From NCBI RefSeq assembly GCF_000270305.1, contig NC_015737.1, positions 2,046,501 through 2,110,500 on the forward strand: a DNA stretch of 64,000 nucleotides. The letters are read 5' to 3'. Below, one piece after another: positions 1 through 9,508 of this stretch. This DNA is from Clostridium sp. SY8519. Its GTDB lineage: Bacteria > Bacillota > Clostridia > Lachnospirales > Lachnospiraceae. Under the pieces are notes generated by a model. The model saw only the letters and a program-made list of their open reading frames with translations, did no database searches and was not told the origin of the DNA. Position 1 is the first letter of the stretch. Every line of letters starts with the position of its first letter. Position numbers and translations under genes: made by a program.

Positions 1-630
1 TTCTACGGCAAAACGGCAGCGGTGTTCCAGGGAACCGCCGTAGCCATCCTGCCGGTGGTTGAAGAGGGGGGAGAGAAACTGGTTGATCAGCCAGCCGTGT
101 CCGCCGTGGATCATAACCATTTCAAAACCGGCCAGTTTTGCCAGGGCTGCGGTGTGACCGTATGCGGCGATGATGGACGCGATCTGTTTTTCCTGCAGGG
201 CTTTCACCGGGACGCCGTCTGCGCGTATGGTATCGGACGGCCCCCACTGATGCAGGGACTGCTGCCGGTTTTTATCTGTCATGTAGGTGCCTGCAAACAT
301 GCCGGAATGGGAAAGTTCCAGACTGGGAACTGCGCCGTGGCGGCGGATAGCATCTGCTGTGTAGGCGGCGCAGGCCAGAGAATTCAGAATGGATTCATCC
401 AGATGGTAGGCATGAGAGCCATCGGTAGCTGGATGCACCATGCATTCGCTGACTGTTACGGCAGCGGCGCCTCCTTTGGCGCGCAGTTCGTAAAATGCGG
501 TGGATTTTGGGCCGATGCATCCGTCATTTGTGATATCTGTGCCGCCCATTGGCGCGGAAAACATGCGGTTGCGGAAGGTGGTTCTGCCAATGGTTATGGG
601 TTTTGTCAAGTGGGGAAATTTACGTTTCAT
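1..630 (-). CDS. NADH:flavin oxidoreductase / Old Yellow Enzyme family (3' end beyond window)
   Basis: The first 210 codons are visible and the C-terminal part lies off the left edge. Family members are FMN TIM-barrel enzymes that reduce activated alkenes (enoate or dienoyl reductases, some acting on bile acids). Visible family signs are an N-terminal FRNRMFSAPMGG segment, and near residues 175-200 a HGGHGWLINQFLSP active-site stretch followed by DGYGGSLEHR. The start is an ATG at 628-630 preceded by GGAGGTACTCTTG, an ideal ribosome binding site. The fused C-terminal Fe-S and NAD domains of the large BaiCD/FadH type cannot be checked. The substrate is unknown. Confidence 0.85.
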   Translation of the reverse strand, partial: MKRKFPHLTKPITIGRTTFRNRMFSAPMGGTDITNDGCIGPKSTAFYELRAKGGAAAVTVSECMVHPATDGSHAYHLDESILNSLACAAYTADAIRRHGAVPSLELSHSGMFAGTYMTDKNRQQSLHQWGPSDTIRADGVPVKALQEKQIASIIAAYGHTAALAKLAGFEMVMIHGGHGWLINQFLSPLFNHRQDGYGGSLEHRCRFAVE

Positions 631-667
631 CAAGAGTACCTCCAAGATTTTTCTTCATGTAAATGTT

Positions 668-696
668 ATTATAACATCAAGCACAGAAAAAGTCAC
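668..696 (-). promoter_or_regulatory. Candidate sigma-A promoter for the OYE-type reductase
   Basis: On the minus strand, GTGACT (691-696) and TATAAT (668-673) are separated by 17 bases, about 40 bases ahead of the reductase start. The -10 box is perfect and the -35 box is weak. Confidence 0.5.
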
Positions 697-772
697 CGGA
701 AGCGGAAAATGTCAGCGTCCATGATCGGAAGGCGCTGAAGTATCATTTGTCAGAAGAGAAAGGATTTTATTT

Positions 773-1813
773 ATGAAACTTGGCATCATCGGATCAGGGG
801 CAATTATCACGGATGCACTGGAAGCGGCAGGAGAAGTGCCGGAAATAGAAAAAAGAGCCATTTTTGCCAGACCCCACAGTCGGGAAAAGGCGGAGGCGCT
901 TCAGCATACCTATGGAATTGGACAGGTGTACACAGATTACGAACAGCTGCTTCAGGAAAGCGGCGCGGATACCGTTTATATCGGGCTGATCAACAGCGTC
1001 CACTATGAATACGCGAAAACAGCGCTGCTTCATGGAAAACACGTGATTCTGGAAAAACCCTTCACGGGATCCGCCGATGAAACAGAGGATCTGATTGCTC
1101 TGGCGGAAAAACAGGGACTGTTTTTATTTGAAGCAATGACGGTATGGCACAGCCAGGTGTTCTGGAAGATGCGGGAGCTTCTGCCGCAGCTGGGATCCCT
1201 GAAGCTGATCAGCTGCAATTTTTCCCAGTATTCCAGCCGCTATGACCGCTATCTGCAGGGAGAGGTGACACCGGCCTTTGATCCGAACCGTACCGGCGGG
1301 GCGATGAATGATATCAATATCTACAACCTGGCCCTGACGGTGGGGCTGACCGAAGGCCTGACACCGGACGGGGAAGAGACAGAACTGCCGAAAACTGCAG
1401 TATATCAGGCAAATCACGGCTTTAACGGCGTGGATACTTCCGGGGCTCTGATGCTTGGGTATCAGAAGCCGGGACAGGAATTTTCGGCGGTGCTGCTCGG
1501 CGCCAAGGATTCCGACAGCCCTTCCTATGCTCTGGTGCAGGGAGAAGCGGGCTGGATGCGGATGGAGGGAAAACCCAACCAGATGCCGGGGCTGCGCTGG
1601 CAGCTGCGGGGAGAGAAGGGGGAAGCCAATTCCTTTTTCCCGAAACCGCAAAAAAACCGGATGGTACAGGAGTTTCTGGATTTCGCGCGGATCATCCGGG
1701 AAGGGGATTCAGAGGCGATGAAAGCCTATCTTCGTCTCACGCGCCAGACGATGAGAATCATGGATCGGATTCGTCCCCAGATTTATGCCGGAGATTTCAG
1801 CGATAAACTGTAA
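773..1813 (+). CDS. Gfo/Idh/MocA family oxidoreductase
   Basis: This is a 346-residue NAD(P)-dependent dehydrogenase of the glucose-fructose oxidoreductase / myo-inositol dehydrogenase superfamily. It starts directly in the Rossmann fold (GIIGSGAII, residues 3-11) and carries the EKPF signature with the catalytic-region Lys near residue 95. The C-terminal half matches the family's open-sheet substrate domain, with GGAMNDINIYNLAL where members carry the GG-x-(L/M)-D-x-G-x-Y segment. GAAAGGATTTTATTT precedes the ATG. It stands alone, divergent from the upstream reductase, so its sugar or cyclitol substrate cannot be inferred. Confidence 0.88.
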   Translation: MKLGIIGSGAIITDALEAAGEVPEIEKRAIFARPHSREKAEALQHTYGIGQVYTDYEQLLQESGADTVYIGLINSVHYEYAKTALLHGKHVILEKPFTGSADETEDLIALAEKQGLFLFEAMTVWHSQVFWKMRELLPQLGSLKLISCNFSQYSSRYDRYLQGEVTPAFDPNRTGGAMNDINIYNLALTVGLTEGLTPDGEETELPKTAVYQANHGFNGVDTSGALMLGYQKPGQEFSAVLLGAKDSDSPSYALVQGEAGWMRMEGKPNQMPGLRWQLRGEKGEANSFFPKPQKNRMVQEFLDFARIIREGDSEAMKAYLRLTRQTMRIMDRIRPQIYAGDFSDKL

Positions 1814-1835
1814 GGGGACGGAAATCTGCGGCAGG

Positions 1836-3482
1836 CTACAGGTCGGCCAGCAGACCCCGCAGCCCCTTTTCCCGGTATATCTTTTTATAGGTCCGAAGTT
1901 CCTCCTGGATCAGCGTGTCTATGGTCCGCATGCCGATCAGTTCCACCGGAGCCCGGTCATCCGTCAGGATTCTGTCTCCGGCCTGTACGGCAGTGAGCCG
2001 GGGAGCTTCTTTCCGGAGCAGTTCCGTCAGGTCCGTATCTGCGGTCAGGGAAGAGATATTTTGTCGAAGGCTGCGGCTCAGCGTTCCCGGGGATCCGGTG
2101 CCGGCAAACAGTTCCCGGTTGGTGGTATCTGCCACATCCACCGTGACACAGTCAGGGAAGACGGAGGCAATGGTATCGGTTAAATAGGCGGTGATGTCAT
2201 CGCTTTTTTTGCCGGCGTCAGTTCCATGCATATTCATATTGACGATCATTACACCGTTTTTCTTCAAATGGTTCCGGACTGATGTGAAAAACTCTCTGCT
2301 GCTCATCTGAAAGGGGATCGTAATATCCTGATAGGCATCCACCATGATCACATCATAGGTTCCGGAATCGGCGTTCAGATAGGCCCGCCCGTCATAGGCA
2401 GTCACCGGGATGGAGGACGGCAGATGAAAATAGCGGCGGGCCAGGTGCGTGATTTTCTGATCGATTTCCACGCCGGAGATGGATGCCTGCGGGAAATACC
2501 GGCGGCAGGAGGCGGCAAAGGTGCCGGTGCCCATGCCGAGGACTAAGATGTCCGGATCTTTTCTGCCGGCCATGACGGGGGCCGCCAGGGCATAATCGTA
2601 ATAAAGGCCGGTCAGACCGGGCTGTTTCATGGCAACGGACTGCACACCGAACAGCACATTGGTGGACAGAATCCGGCGGTCCGGAAGATCCTTCACCTGC
2701 AGATAATTGTAGATGGACTCCCCTTCGTAGGTCAGGTGATTTTCCCAGAAGGCAAAATTGGAAGTGTGTCCGAAGATTCCGGAGACAATAAAAAGCGCGC
2801 AGCAGATACTCAGGCATCGTTTTCCGCCGCCGTTGACGAAAAAATACACAGCGGAAAGCGCCAGGAGAATGCCGGAAAAAATCAGGAACGTGACGGCTGT
2901 CCCGACTGCCGGGATTGTGACAAAAGTGGGCAGAAACGTACCGATGATACTGCCGATGGTATTGCACGCGCCCAGCCGGCCGGCTACCCGTCCGCTTTCA
3001 TCCAGGTCGGATACTCCAAAGCGGATCAGGGATGGGGTGACCGTTCCCAGGAGAAACAGCGGGAAGACAAAAAGAACCATGCAGGTGAGAAAAGCCGCCC
3101 AGATCAGGAGATTGGTATTGACGGCAATCACCAGAATACCGGTCACCGCGGCGATCAGGTATTTTCCGGCCAGAGGGATCAGTCCGATCCAGACAGCGGC
3201 AATGAGAATACGAAAAAAGAGTCTGGAGGGATTTCGGTCCCGGTCGGCCCACCGGCCTCCCATGACATTGCCCAGGGCCATGGCGATCATGATCGTTCCT
3301 ATAATAATCGTCCATACAATCTGCGAGGAACTGAAAAAAGGTGCCAGAAGTCTGCTGGCGCCCAACTCGACAGCCATGACAGACATTCCCGCGAAAAATT
3401 CGGTCAGATACAGATACCAGCGGTGCGCCAGAATGTTTTTCCTGTTTTCGGACCTGGGGGCAGAACGGTGGTTTGTTTTCAT
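1836..3482 (-). CDS. Fused membrane (MFS-like) / spermidine synthase-like protein
   Basis: 548 residues. The N-terminal ~240 residues hold about seven hydrophobic helices. The C-terminal half is a spermidine synthase-type Rossmann domain with VLGMGTGTFA near residue 310, an acidic VEID end of the next strand, YDGRAYL, and DVIMVDAY followed by IPFQMSSREFF. Fusions of this layout are widespread and poorly characterised; some may move or make polyamine-like products. The closing residues are charged. A promoter with extended -10 TGCTAAAAT (minus strand, -10 at 3523-3528) lies close upstream. It is divergent from the ppx-ppk pair. True aminopropyltransferase activity is not established. Confidence 0.82.
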   Translation of the reverse strand: MKTNHRSAPRSENRKNILAHRWYLYLTEFFAGMSVMAVELGASRLLAPFFSSSQIVWTIIIGTIMIAMALGNVMGGRWADRDRNPSRLFFRILIAAVWIGLIPLAGKYLIAAVTGILVIAVNTNLLIWAAFLTCMVLFVFPLFLLGTVTPSLIRFGVSDLDESGRVAGRLGACNTIGSIIGTFLPTFVTIPAVGTAVTFLIFSGILLALSAVYFFVNGGGKRCLSICCALFIVSGIFGHTSNFAFWENHLTYEGESIYNYLQVKDLPDRRILSTNVLFGVQSVAMKQPGLTGLYYDYALAAPVMAGRKDPDILVLGMGTGTFAASCRRYFPQASISGVEIDQKITHLARRYFHLPSSIPVTAYDGRAYLNADSGTYDVIMVDAYQDITIPFQMSSREFFTSVRNHLKKNGVMIVNMNMHGTDAGKKSDDITAYLTDTIASVFPDCVTVDVADTTNRELFAGTGSPGTLSRSLRQNISSLTADTDLTELLRKEAPRLTAVQAGDRILTDDRAPVELIGMRTIDTLIQEELRTYKKIYREKGLRGLLADL

Positions 3483-3718
3483 GGTTTGTGTTTCCTTTTC
3501 TTTTGTGATTCAATCCTGATAAATTTTAGCACAGTACGACTTTGTTTGACGGTCAAAAAAATAATTCCGTGGTTTTTTACCTGTATTTTACATTTTTTTA
3601 CAGAAACATGTAAGAAAGAATGTTGTATTTTTCCTACCATTAGAGCAGGCCGGCGGCAGGGAAAACCTATCTGCCGGACCGGAGAATCTGGAAGAGAAGA
3701 TAGGAGGATCAATCAGAA

Positions 3719-4648
3719 ATGTACGGTGTAATTGACATCGGTTCCAATACGATCCGTCTGGTCGTATATCGTCTGCGGGCTGACGGCAGGCTGAAACGTA
3801 TGATGAATAAGAAATATGTGGTGGGACTGGCCGGATATGTGGATGCGGATAATAATCTGACCGGGGAAGGGCTGGACCAGGCGGTGGACGCGCTGCTGGA
3901 GCTGAAACTTTTGCTGGAAAGCATCCGGCTGAAAAAGCTGTATGTATTCGCGACAGCGTCCCTGCGGAATGTGATACACAGTGAAGACGCGGTGGAGGAA
4001 ATCCGCCGGAGAACCGGATTTGATGTGCAGATCTTAAGCGGTGAGGATGAAGCGCGGTACGGCTATTACGGTTTGCTGCAGGAGCAGAATACCGGCAGCG
4101 GACTGGTGGTGGACGTAGGCGGCGGGAGCACGGAACTGACCGCATTTGCGGATCACCGCATTCTCAGTTCCCGCTCCCTGCCGATGGGATCCCTGAACCT
4201 GTATATGAAATACGTCGGGAAAATCTTTCCGGATCGTGCGGAAACAGAACAGATCGAACGGGAGGTCTGTCAGCGGCTGTCAGGCATGAAACTCCCGGAA
4301 CAGGTGTCAGGAGCGCTGATCTGCTGTGAGGGAGGTTCTGCCAGAGCCGCCTGCAAACTGATCCGGGCGCGTTACAAAGACGCGGTAACCGGGGACACCT
4401 ATGACCCGAAATATCTGAAGAAATTCCTGAATGATTTCCGAAAAGAGAAAAAAGAGCATATGCACCTGATTTTAAAGACTGTCCCGGATCGTGTGCATAC
4501 CATTCTGCCGGGTATGCTGATTTTGAAAAATATTGCCGTGCAGTATGGCTGCAAACGTATGATTACTGTTTCCGGCGGCGTAAGGGAAGGGTATCTGCTG
4601 GCGCAGCTTCAGAGAGACGGAATACTTTCAGAGAACAGCATCGGATAG
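3719..4648 (+). CDS. ppx: Ppx/GppA exopolyphosphatase-family phosphatase
   Basis: This 309-residue member of the actin-like ASKHA fold hydrolyses polyphosphate or the (p)ppGpp 5'-phosphate. The phosphate-binding signatures are DIGSNTIRL at residues 4-12 and DVGGGSTEL near 128-136, with ISGGVREG-like glycines at the end (VSGGVREGYL). It is the short, two-domain form without the HD-like C-terminal region of E. coli Ppx. The start is ATG 3719 with TAGGAGGATC upstream. The polyphosphate kinase gene begins 10 bases after its stop, so the two form a polyphosphate turnover operon. Confidence 0.92.
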   Translation: MYGVIDIGSNTIRLVVYRLRADGRLKRMMNKKYVVGLAGYVDADNNLTGEGLDQAVDALLELKLLLESIRLKKLYVFATASLRNVIHSEDAVEEIRRRTGFDVQILSGEDEARYGYYGLLQEQNTGSGLVVDVGGGSTELTAFADHRILSSRSLPMGSLNLYMKYVGKIFPDRAETEQIEREVCQRLSGMKLPEQVSGALICCEGGSARAACKLIRARYKDAVTGDTYDPKYLKKFLNDFRKEKKEHMHLILKTVPDRVHTILPGMLILKNIAVQYGCKRMITVSGGVREGYLLAQLQRDGILSENSIG

Positions 4649-4658
4649 GAGGCAGAGG

Positions 4659-6881
4659 ATGTCAGATAAGGAACAGACGTTGGAAAAAAAGGAGAAAAGC
4701 ACGCCGTGTTACATGCAGAACCGGGAACTGTCCTGGCTGAAATTCAATGACAGGGTACTCAGCGAAGCCCAGGATGAGACCGTTCCGCCCCTGGAACGGC
4801 TGCGGTTTGTGACGATTTTTACGACGAACCTGGATGAGTTTATTATGGTACGAGCCGGAAGTCTGATTGATCAGTGGCGTGCGGATCCGACGCATCGGGA
4901 TAATAAGTCGGGCATGACGGCGAGAGAACAGCTGGAAGCGATTTTCCGGGAACTGCGCCCGCTTTATGAAAAAAGAGACCGTCTGTACTACGAACTGGAG
5001 TATATTCTGCGCAGTTACGGGGTATCCCGCTTGAGTTACGCGGAACTGAACGCGGATGAACAGCAGTATCTGGAAACGTATTTTCATGAATCCATTCTGC
5101 CGGCGCTGGCGCCGCTGGTGATTGATACCCACCATCCCTTTCCTTACCTGCCCAATAAAATGATTTACATTGCCATGACGCTGCGGACAGAGAACGAGAA
5201 GCGGATTTTCGGTTTTCTGCCGGTGCCTCAGGTGTTGCCGGAAGTGATCTGGCTGCCGGGCAGGGAAATTCGCTATATCGCGCTGGAAGATGTGCTTTTG
5301 GAATACGCGGATGTGGCTTTTCCCACCTATGCCGTGGAAGAAAAGGTGCAGATGTGTATTACGCGTAATGCGGATATCCATGCGGAGGATGAGGATCTTG
5401 AGGTGGAAAATGATTTCCGCCAGGTGATGAAAAAGATGCTGCGGGACCGAAAGCACCTGGAACCGGTGCGCCTGGAACTGTCCCACGCCATCGGAACGAA
5501 GTTTATGAAGTTTCTGCAGAAAAAGCTGGGGCTGGAAGAGGGGCAGATCTTCTTTACAAAGGCGCCGATCCGGCTGAACTATGCCTACCCGCTGGGAGAC
5601 CGTCTGAGTGAAGCGCAGAAAAAAGTGCTGCTGTATCCGCCGTTTGCGCCGCAGATGCCGGAAACGGTGCGCAGTGACCAGACGATGCTGGAACAGATCA
5701 GCCGCCGGGATCTCCTGCTGTCATATCCTTATGAATCGATGGAGCCTTTTCTGCGCATGGTGGATGAGGCGGCAGACGATCCGGACGTGCTTTCCATACA
5801 GATCACGATTTACCGCCTGGCGGGAACCAGCCGGCTGGCGGAGAGTCTGGTGCGGGCGGCGGAAAACGGCAAAGAAGTCACTGCCCTGATTGAGCTGCGG
5901 GCCCGTTTTGATGAACAGAGCAATATTAACTGGTCCAGACATCTGGAAAAAGCGGGCTGTACTTTGATTTACGGGATCCAGAATTACAAGGTGCATTCCA
6001 AAGTGTGCCTGATTACCCGCAGAGAGGGAAAAGGGATCTTTTATCTTACCCAGATCGGAACCGGGAATTATAACGAAAAGACGGCAAAAATGTATACCGA
6101 TTTGTCCCTGATGATGGCTGACCAGCAGATCGGACGGGATGCGCGGATTTTCTTCCAGAACATGCGGATCGGCAATATCTGCGGACAGTACCATGACCTG
6201 CTGGTGGCGCCGGTATCATTGAAAAAGACGGTGCTGGAGGAAATGGACCGGGAGATCGCCCGCGGAAGAGACGGCCGTATGTTTTTTAAGATGAATGCCC
6301 TGACTGACCGGGAAATCATCCAGAAACTGAAAGAAGCCTCCTGTGCCGGCGTGCAGATCCGCATGCTGATCCGGGGCATCTGCTGTCTGGTGCCGGGGAT
6401 TCCGGAGACAACGGAAGGCATTGAGGTGCGCAGCATTGTAGGGAGATATCTGGAACACTCCAGAATCTATCTGTTTGGCACGCAGGAGACAGAACGGATG
6501 TATATCGCGTCAGCAGATTTTATGACCAGAAACACGGAACGCCGGGTGGAGGTGGCCGTACCGGTGCGCAGCAAAGACTGCCGGAACAAGATTCACGGCA
6601 TCATTGAAATGTTCTGGAAAGACACACGGAAAGCCAGACGGCTGCGCAGTGACGGCACCTATGAAAAAATAAGCGGCGCGCCCTATGACAGCCAGGCGGA
6701 GCAGATGAATCTTGCCCTGGAACACAGAGCAAAAGAACCGGATAAAAAAATACATCAGATACACGGCGCGTCACAGGAAGGAAGTCGCCATGCTGCAGAA
6801 AGAAAAGGTATCCGTTATCTGATTGCGCACAGCAGATGGATGAAAAAAAAACAGAGAAAAATAAAAACAGAAGACAGCTGA
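4659..6881 (+). CDS. ppk1: Polyphosphate kinase 1
   Basis: 740 residues. It transfers the gamma phosphate of ATP to a growing polyphosphate chain, reversibly, at the membrane-proximal cytoplasm. The N domain carries NRELSWLKFNDRVLSEA and the NLDEFIMVR segment. The two phospholipase D-like kinase domains contain YKVHSKVCLI (the autophosphorylated His, near residue 445) and LEHSRIYLFG (second conserved His, near 597), plus GTGNYNEKTAKMYTD. The last ~65 residues are a lysine-rich tail unlike the enzymatic core. It follows ppx by 10 bases with AGGAGGCAGAGG as ribosome binding site, and ends before a strong terminator. Confidence 0.96.
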   Translation: MSDKEQTLEKKEKSTPCYMQNRELSWLKFNDRVLSEAQDETVPPLERLRFVTIFTTNLDEFIMVRAGSLIDQWRADPTHRDNKSGMTAREQLEAIFRELRPLYEKRDRLYYELEYILRSYGVSRLSYAELNADEQQYLETYFHESILPALAPLVIDTHHPFPYLPNKMIYIAMTLRTENEKRIFGFLPVPQVLPEVIWLPGREIRYIALEDVLLEYADVAFPTYAVEEKVQMCITRNADIHAEDEDLEVENDFRQVMKKMLRDRKHLEPVRLELSHAIGTKFMKFLQKKLGLEEGQIFFTKAPIRLNYAYPLGDRLSEAQKKVLLYPPFAPQMPETVRSDQTMLEQISRRDLLLSYPYESMEPFLRMVDEAADDPDVLSIQITIYRLAGTSRLAESLVRAAENGKEVTALIELRARFDEQSNINWSRHLEKAGCTLIYGIQNYKVHSKVCLITRREGKGIFYLTQIGTGNYNEKTAKMYTDLSLMMADQQIGRDARIFFQNMRIGNICGQYHDLLVAPVSLKKTVLEEMDREIARGRDGRMFFKMNALTDREIIQKLKEASCAGVQIRMLIRGICCLVPGIPETTEGIEVRSIVGRYLEHSRIYLFGTQETERMYIASADFMTRNTERRVEVAVPVRSKDCRNKIHGIIEMFWKDTRKARRLRSDGTYEKISGAPYDSQAEQMNLALEHRAKEPDKKIHQIHGASQEGSRHAAERKGIRYLIAHSRWMKKKQRKIKTEDS

Positions 6882-6907
6882 AAAAGTAAATTTTACACGG
6901 CAGACAC

Positions 6908-6942
6908 AAATTCCATTGCCCATAGGGCAGTGGAATTTTTTT
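6908..6942 (+). terminator. Intrinsic terminator of ppx-ppk1
   Basis: A 14-bp stem (AAATTCCATTGCCC pairing with GGGCAGTGGAATTT, one G-U) has a 3-base loop and runs into a T-tract. Confidence 0.9.
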
Positions 6943-7153
6943 CTGGAAGGCATTTACGGGAACGGCAGAGAAAGGCTAGAGAAAAAGTATTTTACATATT
7001 CGTATAAATATTAATGCATAACAAAATATTGATATCATAATTGTTGATAGACATTGTAAAAAATACGCCCATATGATAAGCTTAATCATAATAACATAAA
7101 AAGGCACGAATTTGCTGCCAGATATGTCAGATACGAAAGGGGATAGTTTTGTC

Positions 7154-9271
7154 ATGGGAAAACGAAAAAGAAAGTTTGTGCGGCCAGCTGCCTGCATTTC
7201 TCTGGCAGCAGTTACGTTGCTTGCAGGGACTCCGGGACTGGCGTATGGGGCTTCGACCGATACTGCCGCCAATACACAGACTGAGGCTGCGGCGAAACAG
7301 GCGCCGGCGGCAAGAAGCTCATGGGATGAGTGGCTGAAGAAACTTGCAGCATACAGTGCGATTTCATCGGAATTTCAGAAGTACGCGGCGTCAAGAGATT
7401 CCATCAAGGGAGATATCCTGATCAAAGAGACGGGAGATTCCGCATACAGCACCGAGAGTGACGCCGGCTATCCGGTGAAAGAGGGCAAATCCTATACCCT
7501 GGGACTGAAGCTGGATGTAACGGGAATCAAAAAAGACCTGAATGATATTAAAGATGCCGTCAGCAATAATGCTGCGGTCAAGGATTATTTCGGTTACATG
7601 GGCAATGGCGGACTGGATGTGGTAGGTGTCAGAAATCTGACCAGTAAACTGGAGGCTGACGTGACGATTCCGGAAGGGCTGGACGTATCCGGAGAAGAAT
7701 TCCAGCAGGCGTTAAGTCAGCTGCAGCTGGGAGATAATTTCGGCCCGTACACCAGCAATGCGAAAGTCCATGTGGACAATACGGATGTGAAGGATTATGA
7801 CCTGTCCGGATACAAATTCGCGGTGACCAGCGCAGCATATGATGAGAGTGCCAGAAAGGTGCATATTGTCATGGAGCTGCAGACACCGAAAAATTATAAC
7901 GGCAAATCTTATGACGAGGTCAGCCAGTTTAATTTTGCCTGCCTGTATGCTGTCGTGGAAGCGATGCCGGATACCTATACCCTGGAACTGCCTGGACTGC
8001 AGGCAGACAGCAGCAAAAAACTTGGAAAAATGACAATCCGGGGCAGTATGGGAGACAATACCAGTCAGTCTAACTGCTATATGAGCGCCAATCTGACCTA
8101 TTCCAGCGGCTTGTCCTTCCGCAGCAACTGGTACGCTACCCAGCTGGAGGGCGGACAGGATGCGCTGCAGGCAGACGGAATCTCCCTGACAGCGGTTCGA
8201 AAGGCCGCTCTGACCTATCAGGCCAACGGAGGAACGGGAACCATGGATTCGACGGAAGGCCTGCTGGGCGAATCGGTAAAGGCGGCGGACAATCAGTTCA
8301 CCCGTGCCGGTTATACGTTCAGCGGATGGAATACAAAGAGTGACGGATCCGGAACCACAGTGGCAAGCGGCGCGGAAGTTCCTATGGACACGGAAGCGGT
8401 CACCCTGTACGCGCAGTGGAAGAAACAGCAGACACCGGTTGAAGAACATACCATTACCTTCCATCCCAACAACGGGGAAGCGGTGTTTACACAGACCGCA
8501 CCGAACGGCGGGAAAGCAGTGAAACCGGAAAATCCGGCAAGAAAAGGCTATCAGTTTGCCGGCTGGTATGCAGACAGCGGGCTGAAGAAAGCGTATAATT
8601 TCTCCGCACCGGTGACAGGCAATCTGGACCTGTACGCAAAATGGAAGAAAACATCTGCACCGGCGAAACCGGTCAAGAAGGTGTCCGGCGTGCTTCTGCC
8701 GAAAGTAATTGCCTACGGCCGGCACAAACAGGTGCTGACCTGGACAGGCCTTACCAATGTGGACGGCTACTATGTCTATACCAACCACTGCGATGAGGCA
8801 AAAAAGCCGCATCCATTCAGAAAAGTGGCGGACTATAAGGCATCCAGAAAACGCGTATACACAGTGACGAATCTGAAAACTTATCATCATTACAAGTATT
8901 ATGTGGCTGCCTACCGGATTGTAAACGGTAAAAAGAAAATTGTAAAAAACAGTGTAACCGTTCATTCTGTCTGCGGCAATACCAACGCGCGTTATACAAA
9001 TGTGAAGAAGGTAAGAGTAAACAAGACTTCGGTCACACTGAAAAAGGGAAAGAGCTATCGGATCGGGGCGATCATTCACAAGCATCACAGCAGACGTCCC
9101 ATCCTGGATAAGACCCATTGCGGTGCGGTTCGTTTTCTGTCCAGAGACAGCAAAATCGCCTCTGTGGATTACGCGAAGGGGATTGTCAAAGCAAGAAAGC
9201 CGGGAAAAACCACGATTTATGTCCTGGGAGTAAACGGCGTTCGGACAAAAGTAAGCGTGACAGTAAAATAG
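7154..9271 (+). CDS. Secreted multidomain protein with two InlB B-repeats and Ig/FN3-like C-terminus
   Basis: About 705 residues, beginning at ATG 7154 (GAAAGGGGATAG upstream) rather than at weaker upstream starts. A basic and hydrophobic signal peptide ends near LAYGAS. Residues ~40-360 form a domain I do not recognise. Two Listeria-Bacteroides repeats follow (GYTFSGWNTKSDGSG to LYAQWKK; GYQFAGWYADSG to LYAKWKK), then a fibronectin III-like segment and a final bacterial Ig-like (BIG2-type) domain ending VNGVRTKVSVTVK. There is no LPXTG or transmembrane anchor. The last ~180 residues resemble those of the protein at 10292. Role inferred: extracellular adhesion or matrix. Confidence 0.78.
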   Translation: MGKRKRKFVRPAACISLAAVTLLAGTPGLAYGASTDTAANTQTEAAAKQAPAARSSWDEWLKKLAAYSAISSEFQKYAASRDSIKGDILIKETGDSAYSTESDAGYPVKEGKSYTLGLKLDVTGIKKDLNDIKDAVSNNAAVKDYFGYMGNGGLDVVGVRNLTSKLEADVTIPEGLDVSGEEFQQALSQLQLGDNFGPYTSNAKVHVDNTDVKDYDLSGYKFAVTSAAYDESARKVHIVMELQTPKNYNGKSYDEVSQFNFACLYAVVEAMPDTYTLELPGLQADSSKKLGKMTIRGSMGDNTSQSNCYMSANLTYSSGLSFRSNWYATQLEGGQDALQADGISLTAVRKAALTYQANGGTGTMDSTEGLLGESVKAADNQFTRAGYTFSGWNTKSDGSGTTVASGAEVPMDTEAVTLYAQWKKQQTPVEEHTITFHPNNGEAVFTQTAPNGGKAVKPENPARKGYQFAGWYADSGLKKAYNFSAPVTGNLDLYAKWKKTSAPAKPVKKVSGVLLPKVIAYGRHKQVLTWTGLTNVDGYYVYTNHCDEAKKPHPFRKVADYKASRKRVYTVTNLKTYHHYKYYVAAYRIVNGKKKIVKNSVTVHSVCGNTNARYTNVKKVRVNKTSVTLKKGKSYRIGAIIHKHHSRRPILDKTHCGAVRFLSRDSKIASVDYAKGIVKARKPGKTTIYVLGVNGVRTKVSVTVK

Positions 9272-9294
9272 AAAGCTGGCAGCTGGCCTGTTCA

Positions 9295-9324
9295 CGGGAG
9301 AGTTCCCGCGGACAGGCCGTTTTT
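9295..9324 (+). terminator. Intrinsic terminator after the secreted protein
   Basis: GGCCTGT and GGACAGGCC arms enclose an inner CGGGA/TCCCG stem, giving about 15 pairs around a short loop, followed by GTTTTT. Confidence 0.85.
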
Positions 9325-9361
9325 ATGAAATGCATGACGAATGAAATTTTAATCTGGACGA

Positions 9362-9390
9362 TTGAGATACACAAAACAGGATGCTATACT
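9362..9390 (+). promoter_or_regulatory. Sigma-A promoter of the GNAT-glutaredoxin gene
   Basis: TTGAGA (9362-9367) and TATACT (9385-9390) are separated by exactly 17 bases, which puts the start of transcription near 9397, about 112 bases ahead of the gene. Confidence 0.82.
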
Positions 9391-9396
9391 AAGTTC

Positions 9397-9500
9397 AGAT
9401 AACAGGGGATTTCATTTTCCGGCTGGGCTCATGCAGTGGGGATGCCGGCACAGGTGAAATTCCACAGAATAACACGCGGCGGGAGCCGCAGCCGAAAGGA
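9397..9500 (+). ncRNA. Structured 5' leader, class unknown (possible regulatory RNA)
   Basis: From the predicted start site the leader can fold as a closing helix (GGGGATTTCA at 9403-9412 with TGAAATTCC, one bulge) around a CCGGC...GCCGG hairpin. A second hairpin, GCGGC-GGGA-GCCGC, abuts the ribosome binding site. The GGTGAAATTCC block recalls the cobalamin riboswitch box but the rest of that consensus is missing. I cannot assign a family. Confidence 0.4.
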
Positions 9501-9508
9501 GAAAAATC

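Noticed and set aside
7712..9295. 527-codon minus-strand frame opposite the 7154 secreted protein
   Set aside because: Antisense shadow without signal, motif or ribosome binding site.
9440..9470. GGTGAAATTCC block resembling a cobalamin riboswitch box
   Set aside because: The upstream and downstream conserved segments (GCCACTG, CCCGC-ACTGT) are missing, so I do not call that class.
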